Of a stretch of 48,283 nucleotides of DNA, positions 16,441-22,981 are shown piece by piece. The stretch spans positions 1 through 48,283 of the forward strand of contig JAFDWG010000326.1 in assembly GCA_018268605.1 (NCBI GenBank), given 5' to 3'. A program made the translations under genes and the position numbers. Position 1 is the stretch's first letter, and each line of letters starts with the position of its first letter. The notes under the pieces are model-generated. The model saw only the letters and a program-made list of their open reading frames with translations. It ran no database searches and was not told the origin of the DNA. The stretch comes from Actinomycetota bacterium (GTDB lineage Bacteria; Actinomycetota; Thermoleophilia; Solirubrobacterales; 70-9).

Positions 16441-16627
16441 AGTCGCCCTGCGCGGCGGCTTCGTTCTCCCGCTTGATCTGCTCCCAGAGCTCCTCGCGGT
16501 AGATCCGCCGCTCCTTCGGCGCGGTGATCCCAAGGCGGACCGAGCCGCCGCTCACCTCGACGATCTCGACCACGATGTCGTCGCCGATCAGGATGCGCTC
16601 GCCCTGGCGGCGACTGATCGTCAGCAT
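16406..16627 (-). CDS. csrA: Carbon storage regulator CsrA
   Basis: A 73-residue CsrA/RsmA RNA-binding protein starting MLTISRRQGERILIGDDIVV, with the RNA-contacting GITAPKERRIYREELW segment. It represses translation by binding GGA motifs in mRNA leaders; flagellin is the usual Gram-positive target. No good Shine-Dalgarno sequence precedes the ATG. In most genomes csrA directly follows fliW; here 367 bases containing element copy II lie between them. The 3' end overlaps the LuxR-type gene tail-to-tail. Confidence 0.96.
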   Translation of the reverse strand: MLTISRRQGERILIGDDIVVEIVEVSGGSVRLGITAPKERRIYREELWEQIKRENEAAAQGDFTAPVQPPDRG

Positions 16628-16672
16628 CGGGGGAGTGTAGTGGGGGTGCGGGCGGGGGCGGCAGTCCTATTG

Positions 16673-16732
16673 CGTCCTGGGCGTCTCATCGCGGTCCTGG
16701 CCGGCTACGACCGCGATGAGACGCCCAGGACG
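16673..16732. repeat. Hairpin A, copy II
   Basis: A 24-bp perfect stem (16673-16696 with 16709-16732) and a 12-base loop CTGGCCGGCTAC. It shares CCTGGGCGTCTCAT with the other copies; the stem base CGCGGTC replaces GGAGGTC of copies I and V on both arms. Confidence 0.75.
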
Positions 16733-16751
16733 TGAGGGTTCCGTGTGGATT

Positions 16752-16841
16752 CGAACGGTCAGGGATCTGCGTGGAAGCGTTGCGGTGTTCCTTAGTTCCG
16801 ATATTCCGAACTAAGGAACACCGCAGATCCCTGACCGTTCG
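16752..16841. repeat. Central nested palindrome of copy II
   Basis: Outer 20-bp arms (CGAACGGTCAGGGATCTGCG, 16752-16771, with 16822-16841) enclose inner 16-bp arms (CGGTGTTCCTTAGTTC, 16783-16798, with 16808-16823). The outer arms match copy IV except for one base, which is changed on both arms. Confidence 0.75.
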
Positions 16842-16887
16842 GTGCCCGGCGTACGAGCCGGGCCGACGTGCTTCCCTCACATACCCC

Positions 16888-16937
16888 GGCCGTCTCGGCC
16901 ACGGCCACAGCCAGCCCGGGCCGTGGCCGAGACGGCC
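16888..16937. repeat. Hairpin B, copy II
   Basis: A 19-bp perfect stem, GGCCGTCTCGGCCACGGCC (16888-16906) with 16919-16937, and a 12-base loop. Stem identical in copies III and IV. Confidence 0.75.
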
Positions 16938-16994
16938 GCGCTCGCCGCCACGTCTTGCGTCCCTTTCCCGGTCGCGAACGCCGAAGCCGCGACC

Positions 16995-17438
16995 CTACGC
17001 CGCGACCTGCCGCCGGCCGCCGGAGAGCAGCGGCTCGCGCAAGGGCGCCCAGGACGCCTCGTTCATCACCTGGTGCCCGACGCCGGCCGAGACGAGGATC
17101 GGGGCGAGAAGGTTGGCGCTGATGCGGCCCGGATCCTCGTCGGCGCGGACGACGACCAGCACCTGGGCGGTGGCGGGATCGGTGACGCCGATCCGGGCGG
17201 CCTCATCGTCGGAGAGGATGACCTCGTAGTCGGGGAAGAAGGCGAAAGGGTCGGTGACGGGCAGGGCGAGGTGGGGCTCGGAGGCCTCCTGCAACCACTT
17301 GAAGGCACCACTCTCCTCACGTTCGAGGAGAGCGAAACGGCGCCCGCCGACGCCGATCATGCCCTCCGGGAAGTCGATCAGGGCCTCGACGGGAACCTTG
17401 AGCTCCCCGAACCGCGTGCTGTCGACGATCTCGATCAT
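16995..17438 (-). CDS. fliW: Flagellar assembly factor FliW
   Basis: A 147-residue FliW. Typical segments are RFGELKVPVEALIDFPEGMIG, FALLEREESGAFKWLQE and PDYEVILSDDEAARIG. FliW binds both flagellin and CsrA, so that secretion of flagellin releases FliW to inhibit CsrA. It is the last gene of the flgF-flgL operon, 20 bases after flgL, with a GGAAGAGGAG ribosome-binding site next to the ATG. Confidence 0.95.
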   Translation of the reverse strand: MIEIVDSTRFGELKVPVEALIDFPEGMIGVGGRRFALLEREESGAFKWLQEASEPHLALPVTDPFAFFPDYEVILSDDEAARIGVTDPATAQVLVVVRADEDPGRISANLLAPILVSAGVGHQVMNEASWAPLREPLLSGGRRQVAA

Positions 17439-17458
17439 CTCCTCTTCCTTCCCCCGTC

Positions 17459-18373
17459 CTACCTGAGGAATTCCATCAGCGACGGCTGGATCAGTTTGGA
17501 GCCGGAGCGAAGCGCCGTTTCGTAGGCCGCCTGTTCGGAGGAGTAGTTGACCAACGCTTCGGCCATATCGACGTTGTAGACGTTGTTGAGCTGGGCCAGG
17601 CTGGCTTCCTGCAGCTGTTCCAGCCGCGTCCCCGCCGTCTCCAGGCGGTTGGTGGTGGCGCCGACGACGGCCCGCACCCGGGTCAGTTCGTCCATGTTGG
17701 CACTAAGGCGTTCGAGGTCGGTGCCGCGCAGCGCTTCGGCGTTGGCTGCGGTGCCGCCACGCAGGTCGGTGACGATGTCGCGCAGCACGTCGAGCAGCTT
17801 GTTGTCGTTGGCCGCGGCGCCGTTGCCGAGGACGGTCTGCATGTCGACGTTGACCCCGATCGAGACGCCCTTGCCGATCACCCGCTGGATCGTCCCTTCG
17901 TCCCCCTGGTATTCGTCGCCGGGACCGGGTTCGTAGGGCCGCGTTTCGGTCGCCGTGCCGGAGAAGATGTAGCGGTCGTCGTAGGTGACGTTCGCTTCCT
18001 GCTTTACCGCTTCGGTGAGCGCTTCGATCTCCGCCGCGATCCCTTCGCGGGCGACCTGGCCGTTGGAGTCGTTGCCGCCCTGGACGAGGAGTTCGCGGGC
18101 CCGCTGCACCGTGGAGGTGATCCGCGACAGCGCCGTTTCGGTCGCCGTCACCCAGCCGACCCCGTCGTCGACGTTCGACTTGTACTGCTTGAAGGACTCG
18201 AGCTCCCCGGTCAGCTGCAGGGTGCGCCCGGCGCCGAAGGGGTCGACGGCGGGACGGGTGATGCGGTGGCCGGAGGAGATTTCGCGCTGTAGCCGGGTGA
18301 GGCGGCCTTTGGTCGCGCCGAGATCCTGGAGGACCGTGCGCCGGGTCATCCCCTCGGTGATCCTCATCGTCAT
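17459..18373 (-). CDS. flgL: Hook-filament junction protein FlgL (HAP3)
   Basis: A 304-residue flagellin-like junction protein. The N-terminus MRITEGMTRRTVLQDLGATK and the C-terminal helix (YNVDMAEALVNYSSEQAAYETAL, SLMEFLR) are FlgL-type. An in-frame ATG two codons downstream is an alternative start. Glu codons are mainly GAA. It follows flgK by 22 bases. Confidence 0.95.
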   Translation of the reverse strand: MTMRITEGMTRRTVLQDLGATKGRLTRLQREISSGHRITRPAVDPFGAGRTLQLTGELESFKQYKSNVDDGVGWVTATETALSRITSTVQRARELLVQGGNDSNGQVAREGIAAEIEALTEAVKQEANVTYDDRYIFSGTATETRPYEPGPGDEYQGDEGTIQRVIGKGVSIGVNVDMQTVLGNGAAANDNKLLDVLRDIVTDLRGGTAANAEALRGTDLERLSANMDELTRVRAVVGATTNRLETAGTRLEQLQEASLAQLNNVYNVDMAEALVNYSSEQAAYETALRSGSKLIQPSLMEFLR

Positions 18374-18395
18374 CGCGCGCCCCTCCCCCGCCCGC

Positions 18396-19724
18396 TCACA
18401 GGCCGACCCGGCCGGTGCGGTTGATCAGCACGTCGAGCGCTTCGTCGAGCGCGGTCATCGCCCGCGCCGAGGCTTCGTAGCCACGCTGAAAGCGCTGCAG
18501 GTTCGTCATTTCTTCGTCGAGGGAGACGCCGGAAGCCGATTCGCGCCGTTCGGAGACCGCGTTCAGCAACGCCTGGGAGTTGGTTTCGCCGTTCTTGGCT
18601 TCGTTCATTTCGGTGCCGACGCGGGTGACGAAGGCGGCATAAGCCCGATCGACCGCACCGCCGCGGAGCGCCCCGATCGCGGTCGCGATGTCGTTGCCGC
18701 CGACCGCGCCGCTGCTCGCCGTCTCGACTTCGGCGGCTTTGACGGCGACGTTCAGCGAGGCGGCGGCTTTGCCCGCTTCGTAGGTAAAGAACGCCGGGCC
18801 GCCGCCTTTCGTGTGGATCGCGTCGACGGCATTCGCGAGGCCTTCGGCGAACCCGTTCAGTTCTGCGCGGAACGATTCGACCGTGCCCCCGGGTTCGACC
18901 AGTTCGAGCAGCGCCCCGAGCTTCCCCTTCGGTTCTTTCAATTCCTGGGGCCAGTCGACTTCGGTGCCGGAGACGAGCGGTTCGGCGGCGTCGCCGAAGC
19001 CGACTTCCACCGTCCCGTCTTCCAGTTCGGTGACGGAGACCTGACCGAGCCCCGATAGTTCGTCCAGCAGGAGGTCACGCCGGTCGAGTAGGTCGTTCGG
19101 TTCGGCGCCTTGGCTCTTCGAGGTGCGGATCGCCCCGTTCAACAGAGCGATTTCTTTCGCCTTCTGTTCCACTTCGCCCCCTTTGCCGGTGATCGCGGCG
19201 TATTCGCCTTTGGCCACCGTGGCGGCGTCGGTCAGCTGCTGATTCAGTTCGGCGAGGCTGACGCCGAGCGCCTTGCCCGCTTCGACCACCGCCTGGCGCG
19301 CGGCGGAGTCTTCGGGGCTGTTGGCGAGCCCTTCCCAGTCGGTCCAGAAGGTCTGCAGCTCTTTCGAGATCCCGGTTTCCCCCGGCTCGGCGAGCGCCCC
19401 TTCGATCGTTTCCATCCCCTGCACACGGGCGGCGAGCCCGCCGAGGCGCATCGCCTGGGCGCGGTATTGGAGGTCGAGGAAGCGGTCGCGTGCGCGATTG
19501 ATGCCGGTGACGTCGACCCCGGTCCCCAATTCGGCCTTGCCGTTACCGGCGCTCGAGCCGGTGTTGATCTTCAGGGCGCGGCTGGCGCTGGTCGTCACTT
19601 CCTGACGCGAGTACCCGCGCGTGTTCGCGTTGGCGATGTTGTGGCCGGTGACGTCGAGGGCCTCCTGCTGGGCGATCAGGCCACGCAGCGCGGTCTGTAG
19701 GCCCATGAAGGTGGATACGCCCAC
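18396..19724 (-). CDS. flgK: Hook-filament junction protein FlgK (HAP1)
   Basis: A 442-residue junction protein. It has the N-terminal rod-type motif (GLQTALRGLIAQQEALDVTGHNIANANTRGYSRQ), a middle coiled-coil region, and the C-terminal SLDEEMTNLQRFQRGYEASARAM helix. It connects hook to filament. Its start lies 4 bases after the flgN stop. Glu codons are mostly GAA. Confidence 0.95.
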   Translation of the reverse strand: MGVSTFMGLQTALRGLIAQQEALDVTGHNIANANTRGYSRQEVTTSASRALKINTGSSAGNGKAELGTGVDVTGINRARDRFLDLQYRAQAMRLGGLAARVQGMETIEGALAEPGETGISKELQTFWTDWEGLANSPEDSAARQAVVEAGKALGVSLAELNQQLTDAATVAKGEYAAITGKGGEVEQKAKEIALLNGAIRTSKSQGAEPNDLLDRRDLLLDELSGLGQVSVTELEDGTVEVGFGDAAEPLVSGTEVDWPQELKEPKGKLGALLELVEPGGTVESFRAELNGFAEGLANAVDAIHTKGGGPAFFTYEAGKAAASLNVAVKAAEVETASSGAVGGNDIATAIGALRGGAVDRAYAAFVTRVGTEMNEAKNGETNSQALLNAVSERRESASGVSLDEEMTNLQRFQRGYEASARAMTALDEALDVLINRTGRVGL

Positions 19725-19728
19725 GCCG

Positions 19729-20211
19729 CTAGGCCTCCACGTCCATCAGTCGGCGGCCGCCGGGCTCGGCTTCTTCGCCGGACACCCGCAGCAGGTGGTC
19801 GAGGAAGGTCAGTTCCTGGCGCATCAGGGCCCGGTTGATGCCGTGCTCCCGAGCGATCTCGGCGAGGAGCCCGCGCAGTTCTGCCGAGCGCGTGAGCAGC
19901 CGCTCCTGTTCGGCCGGCGCGGCGAGGCCGGCCAGCCCCGGTAGGCCGACCTCGACCGGCTTCACCCCGAGGCGCACGGCGGCGCGGCGGATCAGCTCGC
20001 CCCGTTCGCGCTCGAGCGATTCGCGCGCCGCCATCTCCACCTGGATGTCGGAGAGGCGGGCGAGGACGGCCTCGACATCGCGCTCGCGGATCGCCGCGCC
20101 CTGGCGCAGGACGAGGTCGAGCAGCCGCTGCGCGGAGGCGATCTGCAGCTCCAGGTGGCGGGCGACCGCGGCGGGCAGGACCTGATCTTGGACCAGCATC
20201 TCGGCGCTCAC
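19729..20211 (-). CDS. flgN: FlgN-like export chaperone for FlgK/FlgL
   Basis: A 160-residue, mostly helical protein immediately before flgK and flgL, the usual place for FlgN. The helix around residues 20-75 and the C-terminal coiled coil with LLAEIAREHGINRALMRQELTFLDHLL resemble FlgN. The call rests on length, helical character and gene order more than on a sharp motif. It overlaps the flgJ-like gene by 4 bases. Confidence 0.78.
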   Translation of the reverse strand: MSAEMLVQDQVLPAAVARHLELQIASAQRLLDLVLRQGAAIRERDVEAVLARLSDIQVEMAARESLERERGELIRRAAVRLGVKPVEVGLPGLAGLAAPAEQERLLTRSAELRGLLAEIAREHGINRALMRQELTFLDHLLRVSGEEAEPGGRRLMDVEA

Positions 20212-20540
20212 CGCCTGACCCCCTCGAAGTTCGCGTACATCTCGCCCGCGAGGCCGAGCCCGCCCGCGCCGACCACCGCTTCGGCGACCGTTTCGGGGAG
20301 GCTGACCGGGGTCGGCGTCGCCGAGAAGGCATTGCCGCCTTCACCACCGCCGAACCCTTCTTCTTCGCTCGAGCCCGTCGGGGATTCCGGCAGCGCCTCG
20401 GCGAGCATCTGCTTCAACAGCATCGATTCGAAGGAGAGCGCGGCACGGAAGCCCTGAATCGCGCCCGGCCCTTCGTCGCGGATCGATTTCGGCACCGACG
20501 CGCCCGCCACCGCCGCCGAGATCCCCGTCGCTCCGGTCAT
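20208..20540 (-). CDS. FlgJ-type rod-binding domain protein
   Basis: A 110-residue protein matching only the N-terminal rod-capping half of FlgJ: AALSFESMLLKQMLAEALP, then a Gly/Glu-rich linker, then GLGLAGEMYANFE. The hydrolase half is absent; the CHAP protein at 15092-15757 may supply it. Overlaps flgG and flgN by 4 bases each. Confidence 0.82.
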   Translation of the reverse strand: MTGATGISAAVAGASVPKSIRDEGPGAIQGFRAALSFESMLLKQMLAEALPESPTGSSEEEGFGGGEGGNAFSATPTPVSLPETVAEAVVGAGGLGLAGEMYANFEGVRR

Positions 20541-21271
20541 CGGATCAACCCGTTGGCGACGGCGAGGACTTCGTCCTGGGTGGTGATCGCCTTGCCCGCC
20601 AGCGCGTAGCCCTGCTGGGCTTCGGTCATCGCGGTCATCACGCTCGACATGTCAACGTTCGAGGCCTCGAGCGCGCCCTGCTGCAGCCGCGCCCGCGGCG
20701 CCGCCTTCACCGGGCCGCTCGCGGCCGTCGGCAGGTACTCGCCTTCGCCGTCGGCCTGCAGACCGTCCGGGTTGGTCACCTCGACGAGCGGGATCTTGCC
20801 GAGCGTGCGTTTGCCGGCACTGACCGTCCCGTCTGGGGCGATCGAGATGTCGGAAGGGTCGACGCCTTTGGGGATCTGGACCGGCGGCTGGAGCGCCTGC
20901 CCGGTCGCCGTGCGCAGTTGCCCGTCGGGGCCGACCTGCAGGTTGCCGTCGCGGGTCAGGGCGACGCCGCCGGCGGCGGAGCGCACCTGGATGAACCCGG
21001 GCGTGGTGAGCGCCACGTCGAGCGGCCGTTCCGTCGCTTCCAGCGCCCCCTGTTCCTGGTCTTGCCCGAAGATCTCGGCAGCCGACCCGGAGCCGGTGGC
21101 CGTGCCTTCGGCGCCACCGCGTCCCGGCGACTGGTAGAGCAGGTCGCGGAACCCGACCCGGAGGCTCTTGTAGCCGGTGGTCGAGACGTTCGCGATGTCG
21201 TTCGACAGCGCGTCCATCCAGGCCTGCTGGGCTTCCATCCCCGCGGCTGCGGTGGCCAGCGCGGCGTCCAT
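20537..21271 (-). CDS. flgG: Flagellar distal rod protein FlgG
   Basis: A 244-residue rod/hook-family protein. The N-terminal AAAGMEAQQAWMDALSNDIANVSTTGYK motif and GFRDLLYQ favour FlgG. The C-terminal QGALEASNVDMSSVMTAM and the final helix are standard for the family. It follows flgF with a one-base overlap. Which of this and the next gene is FlgF or FlgG is not fully certain. Confidence 0.82.
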   Translation of the reverse strand: MDAALATAAAGMEAQQAWMDALSNDIANVSTTGYKSLRVGFRDLLYQSPGRGGAEGTATGSGSAAEIFGQDQEQGALEATERPLDVALTTPGFIQVRSAAGGVALTRDGNLQVGPDGQLRTATGQALQPPVQIPKGVDPSDISIAPDGTVSAGKRTLGKIPLVEVTNPDGLQADGEGEYLPTAASGPVKAAPRARLQQGALEASNVDMSSVMTAMTEAQQGYALAGKAITTQDEVLAVANGLIR

Positions 21272-21957
21272 CAGCCGATCGCCCCCACCTGGCCGGCCGA
21301 CTCGCCGAGCGTTTCGTTGATCGTCTGGATCGATTTCTGATCGGCTTCGAGGGCGCGGAAGGAGGAGATCATCTGGACCATCGCCTGGGACGGATTCACC
21401 GCCGATTCCTCGAGGAACCCGGCCCGCACCTTGCCCTTCGCCTGCCCGGTCGTGTTACCCGTGTAGAGGTTGTCGCCCTGCTTTTCGGCCCCGGCGACTT
21501 CGAAGACCCCGATGTCCCCCGGCGCCACCGTCCCGTCGGCGCGGAGGCGCACCGGCGCCCCGTTCGCGCCGAGCACCGGGTCGCCGAGCTGGTCGGTCAG
21601 GTTGCCTTCGGCGTCGACCGAGAGCTGGCCGTTGCGCGTGTAGCGCACCCCCGCCCCCGTCCGCACGGCGAAAAACCCTTCGCCTTCGATCGCGAAGTCG
21701 AGCGCTTCGCCGGTTTCGTGGATACCGGCCGGGGTCAGGTCGGTCGTCGTTTCCCCGATCTGCACCCCGAGGCTCAGTCGCCCGACCGGGGCCCCGGTGG
21801 CGGTGTTCTGCAGCAGCAGTTCCCCGAACCCTTCCTGCGTCGCCCGTTCCGCCTTGAACCCCGGCGTGTTCACGTTCGCCAGCTGGTCGGAGATCTGTTC
21901 CTGGCGCACCATCTCGGCGAGCATCCCGGAGGCGGCGATGTAGAGACCGGAGTCCAT
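21271..21957 (-). CDS. flgF: Flagellar proximal rod protein FlgF
   Basis: A 228-residue rod protein: N-terminal MDSGLYIAASGMLAEMVRQE with DQLANVNTPGFKAER, middle GEALDFAIEGEGFFAVRT, C-terminal LEESAVNPSQAMVQMI. The single-residue changes relative to FlgG (MDSGLYIAASGM) fit FlgF. First gene of the operon; a sigma-28-like site lies 10 bases upstream, so translation would start almost at the 5' end of the message. Confidence 0.82.
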   Translation of the reverse strand: MDSGLYIAASGMLAEMVRQEQISDQLANVNTPGFKAERATQEGFGELLLQNTATGAPVGRLSLGVQIGETTTDLTPAGIHETGEALDFAIEGEGFFAVRTGAGVRYTRNGQLSVDAEGNLTDQLGDPVLGANGAPVRLRADGTVAPGDIGVFEVAGAEKQGDNLYTGNTTGQAKGKVRAGFLEESAVNPSQAMVQMISSFRALEADQKSIQTINETLGESAGQVGAIG

Positions 21958-21967
21958 CCAGCCCCGG

Positions 21968-21994
21968 TATTCGACCGCCGCGCCCCGGACTTGA
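21968..21994 (-). promoter_or_regulatory. Sigma-28-like promoter before flgF
   Basis: On the minus strand: TCAA (21994-21991), a 15-base spacer, then GTCGAATA (21975-21968). It is weaker than the fliO and fliC sites, but the boxes, spacer and 10-base distance to the ATG closely match the flaG site at 25271-25297. Confidence 0.5.
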
Positions 21995-22015
21995 GCCGAG
22001 TCCGCGCCGAGTGGC

Positions 22016-22819
22016 TCAGCCGACGGCGGTGAAGAGCTCGGCGTCGCGGCGCAGGGAGGACTTCAGGCGCTTCTTCAGTTCGCCGTGGATCTGGCAGACG
22101 CGGGACTCCGAGACGCCGATGACCTCGCCGATCTCGGCCAGGGTGCGGTCCTGGGTGTAGAGCATCACGGCGACGCGACGCTCGCGGTCGGAGAGATGGG
22201 AGAAAGCGCGGCGGAAGCGCTCGCGGGCGAGGGCCTTGGTCGCCTCGCTCTCCGGATCGGCGCGGCCCTCGAGGTCGGGGATGGTCTGGGACAGGGCGAC
22301 GCCTTCCTCTTCTTCCCCGGAGGAGCTGACGGAGTCGAGCGAGGTGAGCTCCGCGGTGGCGAGGTCGCGCAGGCGGGCGGCCAGCTCGTCCTCGGCGATG
22401 CCCATCTTCGAGGCGAGCTCGGGGTCGGTCGGGCGGCGGCCATGCTCGCGGAAGAAGTCCTCGCCGGCGCGCTCGGCGTCACGCTCCCAGCGACGGAGGC
22501 TGCGCGGTGCCCAGTCGAGACGCCGGAGGCTGTCCAGCACCGCCCCTTGGATCCGGGTCCAGACAAACTGTTCGAGGCTCGCGCCTTTGTCGGGGTCGTA
22601 CCGATCGAGCGCGCCGATCAGCCCCTCGACCCCGTTTGAGACGAGGTCGTCGACCTCACACCAGGCGGGCAGCTCGCGCACCTTGCGGTAGGCGAGGTGA
22701 CGGACGAGCGGCACATAGGTGAGCACCAGCTGTTCGCGCAGCCGACGGTCGCCGGTCTCGCGGTAGCGGCGCCAAAGGTTCTCGGTCTCCAGCTGGGCTC
22801 GTCCGGTCGAGCTTGCCAT
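22016..22819 (-). CDS. fliA: Flagellar RNA polymerase sigma factor FliA (sigma-28/WhiG type)
   Basis: A 267-residue sigma factor. Region 2 reads LVRHLAYRKV...CEVDDLVSNGVEGLIGALDRYD with FVWTRIQGAVLDSLRRLDW, which is typical of FliA/WhiG. Region 3 includes RRPTDPELASKMGI, and region 4 reads LSDRERRVAVMLYTQDRTLAEIGE with SESRVCQIHGELKKRLK. The frame runs far upstream, but the ATG at 22819 has an AGGAGGAGG ribosome-binding site and gives normal length. It should recognise the TAAA-N15-GCCGATCA sites in this window. Divergent from the GT2-TPR gene. Confidence 0.94.
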   Translation of the reverse strand: MASSTGRAQLETENLWRRYRETGDRRLREQLVLTYVPLVRHLAYRKVRELPAWCEVDDLVSNGVEGLIGALDRYDPDKGASLEQFVWTRIQGAVLDSLRRLDWAPRSLRRWERDAERAGEDFFREHGRRPTDPELASKMGIAEDELAARLRDLATAELTSLDSVSSSGEEEEGVALSQTIPDLEGRADPESEATKALARERFRRAFSHLSDRERRVAVMLYTQDRTLAEIGEVIGVSESRVCQIHGELKKRLKSSLRRDAELFTAVG

Positions 22820-22981
22820 CGGGTACCTCCTCCTGCCTGGACTGGATTGCGGGGTGCGCAGGAGGTTTCGGCCGCACGGGGCCGCGGCTAGATCGCCGCT
22901 CTGGGGTAAACAAGGCATCCAGTACCCGAACGAATGTCCAGTTTCTGCATCATCGGGATTGGCGGCCGATGACCCGAGGCG

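Larger units (their letters stand above)
16660..16973 (+). repeat. Modular palindromic element, copy II (A - centre - B)
   Basis: Fills the gap between fliW and csrA. Order: GGCAGTCCTAT start motif (also at copy III), hairpin A (16673-16732), central nested palindrome (16752-16841), a spacer shared with copy IV (GTACGA...CTTCCC), hairpin B (16888-16937), and the tail GCTCGCCG...CTTGCGTCCCTTTCCC. No gene is visible in it. Confidence 0.75.

Noticed and set aside
16752-16841. Classic intrinsic terminators for the central palindromes
   Set aside because: None has a T run after the stem on either strand; termination is possible but not supported by sequence alone.
22907-22933. Sigma-28 site before the GT2-TPR gene (TAAA, then CCGAACGA)
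   Set aside because: With 15-base spacing the second box fits poorly, and it lies about 50 bases from the start; evidence too weak beside the five better sites.
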